In this document: positions 55,495 through 64,000 of the stretch, in pieces
Layout: each line of letters begins with the position of its first letter
How positions within the stretch are numbered: position 1 is the stretch's first letter
DNA from: Cydia pomonella
Lineage: Eukaryota; Arthropoda; Insecta; Lepidoptera; Tortricidae
Reading direction: 5' to 3'
Assembly (NCBI RefSeq): GCF_033807575.1
Contig: NC_084721.1
Location: 3,162,001-3,226,000 of the forward strand
Length of the DNA stretch: 64,000 nt
The notes under the pieces: generated by a model
Database searches by the model: none
Told to the model about the DNA's origin: nothing
Seen by the model: only the letters and a program-made list of their open reading frames with translations
Made by a program: the position numbers and the translations under genes

Positions 55495-56115
55495 GCTGTG
55501 AGGTTGGGCGTCAAAGGAGAATAACTTGGTCTTGACTATAAATTTATTGTTAAACCTTGATGTTACTTCCTGACTGCGCGCAAATAAGAACAACATCCCA
55601 ACAGACAAGAATAAGAAAGAAGAAGAAGAGGCAGGACAAGAAGGAACATCAAGGTTGTCAATAGGGCCCGTACATTTAATGCCATTGAAGGAAAAATGAC
55701 GTCACGGTACATAGGGTGTGATTCCAATTAGTATTTTCATAATAATTAATCATTTGTCAACCTCTTTAGTTAACTGATATAGATACTTGACAATCAGTAC
55801 AGAAACGTCTAACTGACTTTCATCTTATTGTCACTCAACTAAGTAATAGATTATTAAATAATATATATTTTTGATTTTTAACAGTGTATTTTACGTAACA
55901 AGTATTTATGTTTCTACACTTCAATAGGTAAGTTATCACAATACAAGTGTGTTTATGAAATGTTTATGAAAAAAAAAATTGTATTGTTGTAAAAAAACTC
56001 CCTGTATGATAAACTACGTCATTTTTGCGTCAACGGCATGAAATGTTCGGGCTCTGGTTGTCAATAAATTTATGCTCAAGATCAACTAGTTCTCCTGCCC
56101 AACCTCACAAGCCAC
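55495..56115. mobile_element. Nested inverted-repeat elements
   Basis: Outer arms TGTGAGGTTGGGC (about 55497) and GCCCAACCTCACA (about 56098) enclose an inner element. The inner arms are at about 55657-55710 (TTGTCAATAGGGCCCGTACA) and 56010-56064 (CGTCAACGGCATGAAATGTT). The inner interior matches 20531-20842 in reverse. Confidence 0.6.
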
Positions 56116-56119
56116 TCTC

Positions 56120-56815
56120 TACTCTCTAGCTACTATTCGCGGGTCATCCGAAATCCGATATCGGATCGGACAATGTGAAATCGGAATATTAGCGGCGTAA
56201 ATGCGAATAACCTTATTATTTTCTTTAAGCTGTATCGTTTACTGAGGCGTGCCAATAAAGAGCATTCTATCTATCTAATTATATGAACTGACACAATAAA
56301 AATTTTCGCCTCAATTTCTTACACTCTCCGACGTTACACTTTGTTAGTAAAACTCTTATCAAAAATTGAATTTTTTCAACACGATTAATCTGAGTGGAGG
56401 ATAAACCTATTTAATGTAAATGTATTTTTAATGTAAAAAAATGAATTTTATATTTCTTCGAAAGTAACGTTGAATATGAAAATAAATCTTAATCCAGTTA
56501 ATCTTAAACTCGTTAAGAGGCCTCTGTATAGACGTCCAAATCCGTTTAATTGTAGATTGCCATCGTGGAACAATTGCTAATTACTTAAAATAATTAACGG
56601 AGAGTAATTGTAATTATTTAAATTTCATCAAGAAAGGAGGTCTGTAATATTTTATATTTAAATAAATTAACAAATTTAAATAGGTATAATTTTGTTAAAA
56701 ACTTGGGGTGGAATTTAGTAGTTAGTAATAGATGTTTCATAATTATCAAAACATTATCACCGTTTTAAATATGTATGGCTATAGGTAAAATCGATTTTTG
56801 CTTCATATAAGTAAT
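56120..56815. other. No gene supported
   Basis: AT-rich, nothing recognised. Confidence 0.5.
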
Positions 56816-56819
56816 CGAT

Positions 56820-57060
56820 TATTTGGTCACCTGCAATAATTTACGGGGTGAATAGGTCATACTGAGCGACTTTTACTATGGGACCAACCCCGAAATCGTG
56901 AAAAAAATAATTGGCTGTTTCATACATTTTGGCTGTCTGACCTTGACATTTTCTATGGGAGAGTAAATTTTTTTTCGCGAATTCATTATTGGTCCCTTAG
57001 TAAAAGTTGCTCAATATGACCTATATATTCAGCCCGTAAATTATTGCAGGTGACTAAATA
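56820..57060. mobile_element. Foldback element with 65-bp arms
   Basis: TATTTGGTCACCTGCAATAA…TTTTACTATGGGACCA faces TGGTCCCTTAGTAAAAG…TTATTGCAGGTGACTAAATA. Arms carry several substitutions. No duplication identified. Confidence 0.7.
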
Positions 57061-57064
57061 AACA

Positions 57065-58235
57065 TCCTGTATATCCTAAAGAACAGCTGCAAAAGGATTT
57101 TTCACGTCAGCAGCTCGAACAAGGGTAATTTTCTGCTTAAAAACAGTGAGAAAAATCGTATTTTGCTCACTGAGTGAGACAAAATAACATTCAAGTGACC
57201 TTTATATCGAATGTAATTTCAACGTGCGGAGCCTAATACAAGTTCGAAATATTTGGATTATATTGTCTTTGTCTCTTTCACGTCATTAGCAAAAAGAAAG
57301 AGACACAAAAAGTTCATACGTAATTCAACAGTCTATCGACGGTTTATAATAGACCCCTGAAATAAGTCAGACATCGTTCCAAAACATCCTACGAGTCTTC
57401 ATTCGTAATAATTAATTAATGAACTAAAGGTTTAAAATTTATTAAAAACACAATCAAAACAATGAACTTATACAAATTTACTCAATTGTTACGCAAAGTA
57501 AATAATTCTACTTTTAACGATCACTCTAAGGTTGACAAATAGTAGTAAATAAGATAACTTCTGCATTTTCATTTACTTTTCTTCTGCATTTTCCTAACGG
57601 AGTAGTTTTGTTGACCTGTGATTTTAATCTCCACCAATGCCAACACTGTGGACCATATAGAAATGTTGGCAAGATAGGAAAGTGTCGATGTAGAAATATT
57701 GACGAATCAGAGAACATTTGGCAATTATAACAAGTTAAAAAGTTAATGAAATAGGATTGGAATGAAGTAGGATTGACGAATCGATCCTGAGCCAAAAATT
57801 TTAACCTAAAAGATTGATTTGAAGTTGTAGCCTATTTGTATTTTTGTTTAGGTTGAATTTAATTTATTTGAAAATTTAGAAGGCAAAAGAAATGCTCCTT
57901 TTTTTAAAGAAGGTTGAAAGTACATTGGAACGGAGTCAACATTGTAATGTACATTGGGCGGCACGTGGCAGACATTGCGTGACCGTGACGCGTGTCGTCA
58001 CGACTTAGTAGCGACGTCAGGCTAGGTCTAACGTCTTCACGAAACTTTAACTGACTTGTGTCGTAACATGTTTCAAAACATGTCGAGCAAAGTTCGGCAA
58101 CATTCCGGAGGAAAGTTAATAACCGCTTCTTCACACAAACTTAGTTTGAGATTGACAGTATGGTACATATTTTTTACACAATTTGATGAACATTAACCAT
58201 AGAATATGCCCCTTCGTTGGATTTTTCGATTGTTT
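57065..58235. other. No gene supported
   Basis: An 89-codon minus-strand frame at 57526-57795 and a 76-codon one at 57904-58134 have no recognisable domain or splice context. Confidence 0.4.
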
Positions 58236-58240
58236 TTTTC

Positions 58241-58950
58241 AGAGTTCCGTACCTCAAAAGGAAAAAATGGAACCCTTATCGGATCACTTTGTTGTTCGTC
58301 CGTCCGTCCGTCCGACCGTCCGTCTGTCTGTCAAGACTCTTTATAAAAAAGACCGCGTTTATGTAGTGGAAATTAAAACCATATACTCAGGTGTACAGTC
58401 CCTTAAAACTGTGAAAAAACTGTACTTCTAAGTTAACGTAATAAAGATAACCCAAAACTTTATGCCGCAAAAAACGTATAATTTTGACACTCTCAAGGGA
58501 CTCAAAATTTAAACGATACCTCCCGTTGACCTAGAACTATGAATGGCAAGTAATATCGTCGCACACTACAAGTACAGGGAAAAATCAAAAACTATAAATT
58601 TGTACAGAAATAGTTATATATATATATATATATATATTTTATCATAGGACATCATTACACAAATTGACTAAGTCCCGCAGTAAGCTCAATAAGGCTTGTG
58701 TTGAGGGTACTTAGACAACGATATCTATAATATATAAATATGTATAAATACTTAAATACATCGAAAACACCCATGACTCAGGAACAAATATCCATGCTCA
58801 TCACACGAATAAATGCCCTTACCGGGATTTGAACCCGGGACCATCAGCTTCGTAGCCAGGGTCACTACCCACTAGGCCAAACCGGTCGTCTAATTTTATT
58901 ATATATTTGTACGGACACCTCGAAGGGCAAGTCCGACTCGCACTTATCTG
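58241..58950. repeat. Family C copy carrying a nested SINE A
   Basis: AGAGTTCCGTACCTCAAAAG with (CCGT)n on the left and AGGGCAAGTCCGACTCGCAC on the right are the family C ends. A reverse SINE A occupies 58641-58890, after a (TA)n tract (about 58617-58637). Confidence 0.65.
58641..58890 (-). repeat. SINE A, reverse, inside family C
   Basis: B box complement GGGATTTGAACCCGGGA and A box complement CACTACCCACTAGGCCA, nearly full length. Confidence 0.8.
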
Positions 58951-59047
58951 TTTTTTTTTCGTATTCTAAAAATAAGTTTGCAATCTTTTTTCACTCCTCA
59001 TTCTTACAATAATTTAAAAAACCGATAAAAAGGGGCGTTTTTTCGTG

Positions 59048-59135
59048 CCATCCACGATGACGCGCATATTTGTCAAATATAATCTTTAAACACATGACAT
59101 TACGAGTCAAGGCCTTCGTGAATAACACGGTCTAA
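59048..59135. repeat. Family G repeat, copy 2
   Basis: CGTGCCATCCACGATGACGC, ATTTGTCAAATATAATCTTT and ACATGACATTACGAGTCAAG as at 24103-24205. Confidence 0.6.
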
Positions 59136-59436
59136 TGAAATCCTATCCAGAGAGATGTGTAATATCCAGAGAAGATATTGAGGATTACATTTGTATGTAA
59201 AGGCAACCTTCCACTTAGCTCTTAAAAGATAATTAGTTCCTTTCAGCTATTTTCTACTGATTATATCCTTATTTTCTTATGTTTTCTCCGAGAAAGCTAG
59301 CTCTATTCGCTTGGGGATTTATCCGTAATGTTGCTGTACACAAAATCTTACATTGTACTCCCTCCGCGATTATCCAATAGATTAGCCTTTTAACGTAACG
59401 AACTCTGTTGAATTCCAGGAAAAACTATTAGACAAG

Positions 59437-60327
59437 TAAGGCACTCAGCACACGGCGGGTAAGCGTAGTCGTCGCGTAAGCGTATGGTAATAACGTTACG
59501 AGTTCAAGCCACGTAGATTTCTGGGCACCAAGCGTCGCGTAAGCGTAAACTTGTTATAAGTGAAATCCTATTAGTTAAAATCGAGACTAATTAAAGCAAG
59601 AAATATTACTTTGCTAATCCGCGAGAAAAAAGCAAAGCGAAAACCTACGTACGGCGGCGGCAGGAGGGACCTGCTGATCCGACCGCAGAGTAGGAAGCAA
59701 GCCAGAGTCTTCCTTGAATCACACACCAGCTGACATCAGCGCTTCCCGAGACGTCCCGACGACCGACCCGGGCCCTGCTCGTTCACCTTGCCACGTCAGG
59801 GGAGTACCCTACAACGTCAGTGAAACCAGGCAGGTTTATTGATAACTTAACGGACCCTTAACACGACCTCCGCTCAGTTTTTTCTTTATTTTAAAATATA
59901 TTTAGTAGTTTGAAAGCGTTTGGTGTTTATTTTGAATTTTTCCACACCCTAACCGCTTCATTGCTTTCGCGGATTAGCAAAGTAATATTTCTTGCTTTAA
60001 TTAGCATGGATTTCCGCAAAGTAACGCCTGATTATATTAATTATTTAAAATCGAGACGTCACTAGCGTCAAATGTCATGTCAATCTTACATTCTCGTCAT
60101 ATGAAGATTTTTTTATTGTTTGATTATGTCAGAAGTTTTGTTTTTTACGCGTGTATTACGCTACGCCTGTTGTAATGACGACAGAAATCTCATACGCTAC
60201 GCTACGACGACGCTTCGTGTGCGGACTTGTTTGAAGTTTTACGTGCTCGTAGTGTTCTCGTTCTACGCTCGTATTACGATACGCTTACGCGTCTCTTACG
60301 CGTACGCGCTATGTGCTGAGGGCCTTA
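59437..60327. mobile_element. Outer inverted-repeat element with a nested insertion
   Basis: TAAGGCACTCAGCACA at the left faces TGTGCTGAGGGCCTTA at the right. Internal CGTAAGCGTAT motifs are also mirrored. It was interrupted by the insertion at 59588-60044. Confidence 0.6.
59588..60044. mobile_element. Inner insertion with 13-bp target duplication
   Basis: TTAAAATCGAGAC occurs at 59575-59587 and 60045-60057. The 457-bp insert starts TAATTAAAGCAAGAAATATT and ends CCTGATTATATTAATTAT. Its first 38 bp are the inverse of 59967-60004. A GC-rich core (59640-59830) lies between. A long duplication and the shared 3' end with 28539-28599 suggest retroposition, the inverted 5' end a twin-priming-like inversion. 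Confidence 0.65.
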
Positions 60328-60544
60328 GAGGGCTGGGAGGTCAAACCCGATAAATCAAAATTTTTTTCATTCAAATTAGAACTCCACGTATCACATAATT
60401 ATAGTTCAAATTTCGAAAACCCTTTCGCTTGAGTTATCGGGTTTGACATCCACCCCTCGACTGTTGCAGTTATTAGACATGGCTTTGCACTGGTTACATA
60501 ATATTGTAGCAAATGTACCACTCTAAAAACTTGTTTTATCGTAT

Positions 60545-60912
60545 TTAAGACAGGTATGGACACTGTGAATGTCATCTCGCTTTGTGTGGTAGGGCACAGC
60601 ACAGTGGATATTATTTCAGATCTAGAGCAGAGCCCAACTGGGAAACCTCCACCTTACAGAAAACCGCAGCCAAATAACATTAGACCCTACTGGAAGTGTT
60701 TTGTTCCTGCCGGTGAGTAAGGTTGCCAGGCTTCACTAGGGTGCGGATTGTTAGGGTCGGCACTAGCATATCATTTAGTTACAAATGGAATAAAAGAAGG
60801 GTCGTCTCAAGAGTCGGCAATGCTTAAGTGGCTCCACCGATGTTGCCTATGTCCATAGGCGACTGTGACCGCTTCCCATCAGGCGGCTCGTCTGCTCGTT
60901 TGCTGATTATAT
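60545..60912 (+). repeat. Family D copy
   Basis: GACAGGTATGGACACTGTGA through CCATCAGGCGGCTCGTCTGC with an internal insertion around 60775-60810. Confidence 0.65.
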
Positions 60913-60914
60913 GC

Positions 60915-61690
60915 GTATAATTTACATTATACTTACTCATGTTAGTGCAACGTTAAATTCGCTGACACATACTAATTTACACATACATTAGAAGGTACTG
61001 AAATTCAGCCAGGAAGCTTAAGAGCACCCTGATTTTAATTAGGCAAATTATTTGGCACACGAGCTGGTGGTTTCAACAACTACCTAAAGGAAATTTTGTG
61101 AAGATCTCCCTATTTCAAAAAGATACTAATTGCTGACCCCCGCCAATTACAATCAACCTTAAACCGCTTCATTTAAGGTTTGATTTTGAAAGTGAGGGGT
61201 TTAGCATCAAGATTGGATCGGCTGAATAAATAGCACTTACATAGCGGCAAGATTTCTAATTTAAATATTCGAGCGTATCTTATTTTAGTTCGTTATTCCA
61301 AATGTAACTTTATTTAATGGAAAATAGAGTATATTATTAAAAAGCGGAATTAATTGTGATATGAGGTTTTAATAGTAATTCTCGTCGTTTTCTAGTCGGG
61401 TTTCGGGAACAAAAGGAAGGCTACATTTGTAGAACTTATTTGCGTAGTTCCAACGCAGCCAAACAATCTTCTACAACTAATTGCAAAAGTATTTTATTGG
61501 ATTTTGGTAACGGGTCTGCGAATAAGTTTCACTTTAACTACTTTTAGACCGATTCTGTTTTAGCAATTTGATGTGGTTTTGATCTTATTTTCTTACTGTG
61601 GCAATGTGTGAACCGTTAAGCCCAGAAAGTCCGTGTTCTTCTCTCACTCTCACTGAGTGTAAGCGTGAAAGAGATGGAAGTGCGTGCCAC
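60915..61690. other. No gene supported
   Basis: AT-rich. 61600-61690 has a GC-richer patch with CTCTCACTCTCACTGAGTG, similar to repeat termini but unassigned. Confidence 0.4.
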
Positions 61691-61696
61691 GGATAA

Positions 61697-62045
61697 GCGG
61701 ATATCATTTTTATTTTTTTATTTTTTGTATCAAATATCAAAAATTTATTCAGCAAATATGCCACAGGGGCACTTTTACATGTCCATTTTTTACAAATAAT
61801 AAAAATTACAGAAAACAATTACAAATATGGAATCGATGAAATAATAAATACTTTATTAGAGATGTATACTGTCTCTAAATGTCAAATTGCACAAAAAAAA
61901 ACTATGATAAAAAAATAAAACCAACAAATACTAAAATTCTATAGAGATGTATAACTCTCTAAGTGTCATAGATAAAATATAAAAAAAGATAGTAAATTAT
62001 CCTTAGAGATGTAGAGGGTCTCCAAGGCTTGATTGTACAAGTTTG
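61697..62045 (-). repeat. LINE 3' UTR-like segment with three hairpins
   Basis: Minus-strand hairpins TTAGAGA/TCTCTAA (61856-61878), TAGAGA/TCTCTA (61942-61961) and CCTTGGAGA/TCTCTAAGG (62001-62027), with loops ending TACA. The one imperfect pair is G-U on the minus strand. A-rich tail region at 61900-61990. Typical of a LINE 3' region inserted in reverse. Confidence 0.5.
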
Positions 62046-62290
62046 TGGCAAGGTTTGTACGTTTAGATATCATTATAAGTCATCGATAAGTTCCCTCAAG
62101 CATGTTGTTGCCGATTTTTAGAAGTAATTTTCATATTTTTAGCTATTGTGTACAATTTTTTAAAACGTTTTCTGTAACTTAACGCTGATTAGTTGTACGA
62201 TTTGCAATCAGGAGGTCAATTCTAATTTAACAATATATTATGGTTTTGGTACGACTCGCATCGCACAGTATTTTTACTTATTACTGCAGG

Positions 62291-62445
62291 GTTTTAGGGT
62301 TCCGTGCCGAAAGGGTAAAACGGACCCCATTACTAAGACTCCGCTGTCCGTCCGCCTGTCCATCAGGCTGTATATCATGAACCGTAATAGTTAGACAATT
62401 GAAATGTTCACAGATGATGTATTCTGTTGCCGCTATATTGTGCTA
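62291..62445. repeat. Family C, truncated
   Basis: TTAGGGTTCCGTGCCGAAAG to GATGATGTATTCTGTTGCCG, missing the GAGTCGGACTCGC end. Confidence 0.6.
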
Positions 62446-62449
62446 ATTG

Positions 62450-63300
62450 TGAAAACAGAATTGGCCTCTGTGGAGTCAGAATGTGAATTTACTGTTTGTG
62501 TAAGGGCTTCTAAAAGCAAATATCTCACAATTTATCTTCTCTCGTATTTTACAAACTTGTTCTAGCGCTGTCGAAATGGGTAGTGTACGTACATGTACAT
62601 ACCTAAACTTCGTATCTGAATGAGTTTGATTATTATAACTTCGGTAACAATGTAAAGTTTTGGCGTCTGGGCTATAACCGCGAAAATCAAAGTTCTTTTT
62701 CTACTATCTCTGTCACTCGACCTACGCCTTTATTGGAGTAAAAGAGAAAATGCCCGAACATTATAATATGCCGAATATTATTATTATATGCGGGAACTTC
62801 TGTGTTCGCGGCAGGCTCTCCTTTAGCTAGTTAGTCTTTTAGTTTGGAGAAAAGTGGACTACGTTACGTGACTGCTTCTCCATACAAACGTACTCTCAAT
62901 CTACTCTAGATATTAACCTTATAAAAAAAATTGAGTTTAGTTTACATTGGGCATTTCATACTGTTAGTACAGACAACCAAATTAGCTTGAACCTTAAATG
63001 GCTCAACAATTAAAATCCTTGACTGTGCCTATATAATAAGAATTAGCGCATTTTAAAATTTAAAATTGTATGGAATTCGTTCTTTGATAGGTTCCAGCAA
63101 CAAAGTAAGGCTTAAAACGCCTTTTATTTTATGATATCCACAATAAATACACTACTACTGGCCTTAGCGTCTATTTCAGACGATCTATGGTGCAATGTCC
63201 AGAGACATTATACCGCCTGGGACGGAGTTAAGGAAAACGCAGGAATGCCTAGCACCTGCGCCACCCTCTCGACCTCACTGGCCAATAAATAAATAATAAT
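62450..63300. other. No gene supported
   Basis: AT-rich, nothing recognised. Confidence 0.45.
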
Positions 63301-63305
63301 AATAA

Positions 63306-63570
63306 ATAACTAAATAAATATTATAAGACATTATTACACAAATTGACTAACTCCCACAGTAAGCTCAATAAGGCTTGTGTTGAGGGTACTTAGACAACGA
63401 TATATATAATACATAAATATTTATAAATACTTAAATACATAGAAAACACCCATGACTCAGGAACAAATATCTATGCTCATCACACGAATAAATGCCCTTA
63501 CCAGGATTTGAACCCGGGACCATCGGCTTCGTAGGCAGGGTCACTACCAACTAGGCCAGACCGGTCGTCG
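63306..63570 (-). repeat. SINE A, reverse, near full length
   Basis: From TAAATAAATATTATAAGACA to CTAGGCCAGACCGGTCGTC with both promoter boxes in complement. Confidence 0.8.
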
Positions 63571-63574
63571 TTAA

Positions 63575-64000
63575 TAAATACATATAAATATTAAATTTAA
63601 ATTATCCCTTGGAGTGGTAGGCCTTCGGCTCCCGACCGATTGGCATTTAAATTTCAAATTTGATTAATTGAAATAAAACTTGAAGAGTTATACTAAAAAA
63701 ATGTCTTAAATGTTTTATTAACACACAACAAAAAAATGTGTATATAACACTGATACAAAACAGCTGCATTGTATGTCGTTATGTCCCTTTGAAGTCAACT
63801 AAAATGATGAACTAAATGTAAAACGCGTCGTCTGTCCATTACCGTCACCATTGAAAGGAAAGAGACAAAAAGCTACGCCTTCATTAATCATCGGCCTAAT
63901 TGGCGTAAATAATTGTACGTCCATTTTCTTAAAAGCCCGTTTTTGACTCATTGTTTATGCAGGATTGAATATTTGAGTACATTCAGATTGATTAAGCGAA
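63575..64000. other. No gene supported
   Basis: AT-rich end of the window. Confidence 0.5.

Noticed and set aside
57526..57795. 89-codon minus-strand frame with several Cys and Trp
   Set aside because: No recognisable motif spacing, no splice context, no repeat partner.

Overview
This window looks like repeat-dense, AT-rich nuclear DNA of a moth or butterfly (Lepidoptera). The basis is a crowd of short dispersed repeat families that recur many times: tRNA-headed SINEs, LINE 3' ends, and inverted-repeat elements with hAT-, piggyBac-, Harbinger- and mariner-type target duplications. Two intact-looking LTR retrotransposons are present, one with the half-tRNA-iMet primer site known from Drosophila copia. 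There are no prokaryotic genes, no rRNA and no stand-alone tRNA genes. Host coding sequence is almost absent: one plausible internal exon on the minus strand (4291-4432) and one plausible noncoding first exon with promoter (about 16380-16639, plus strand). The species cannot be told from the sequence.

The centrepiece is a complete Ty3/gypsy element at 7390-13700. It has two 192-bp LTRs identical as read, a 4-bp AATA duplication, and a gag-pol frame open throughout except for one UGA exactly at the gag/pol boundary. That UGA is followed by CUAG, a known animal stop-readthrough context. Gag carries an unusual N-terminal Arg/Ser-rich domain of about 95 residues, like that of host SR splicing proteins. 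The leader between LTR and gag has a good splice donor and acceptor, which would place the gag AUG close to the cap. Between pol and the 3' LTR lies an array of six stem-loops (12851-13119). Their stems differ but covary, their 11-12-nt purine-rich loops are nearly identical, and their wobble pairs fit only the sense strand. This is the best candidate for an undescribed RNA system. It may be a Gag-binding, export, splicing-control or packaging signal.

The second LTR element, Ty1/copia type on the minus strand (46179-50477), has identical 187-bp LTRs, a 5-bp GCACA duplication and an initiator-Met-tRNA PBS. One in-frame TAA separates its Gag-PR-IN part from its RT-RNase H part.

The rest is layered repeats. 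At 2.5-7.3 kb: a Harbinger-like MITE, a large inverted-repeat element, LINE C-terminal remnants and a SINE. At 13.9-36 kb: tandem MITEs, SINE and LINE tails, a mariner-like MITE, a 460-bp hAT element with a perfect 8-bp duplication, and a piggyBac-like MITE. At 36-46 kb: hAT MITEs, long palindromes and LINE tails. At 50.5-64 kb: SINEs, LINE tails, a 53-unit TTCTA microsatellite and nested foldback elements. Several insertions lie inside other repeats, giving a relative order of events.
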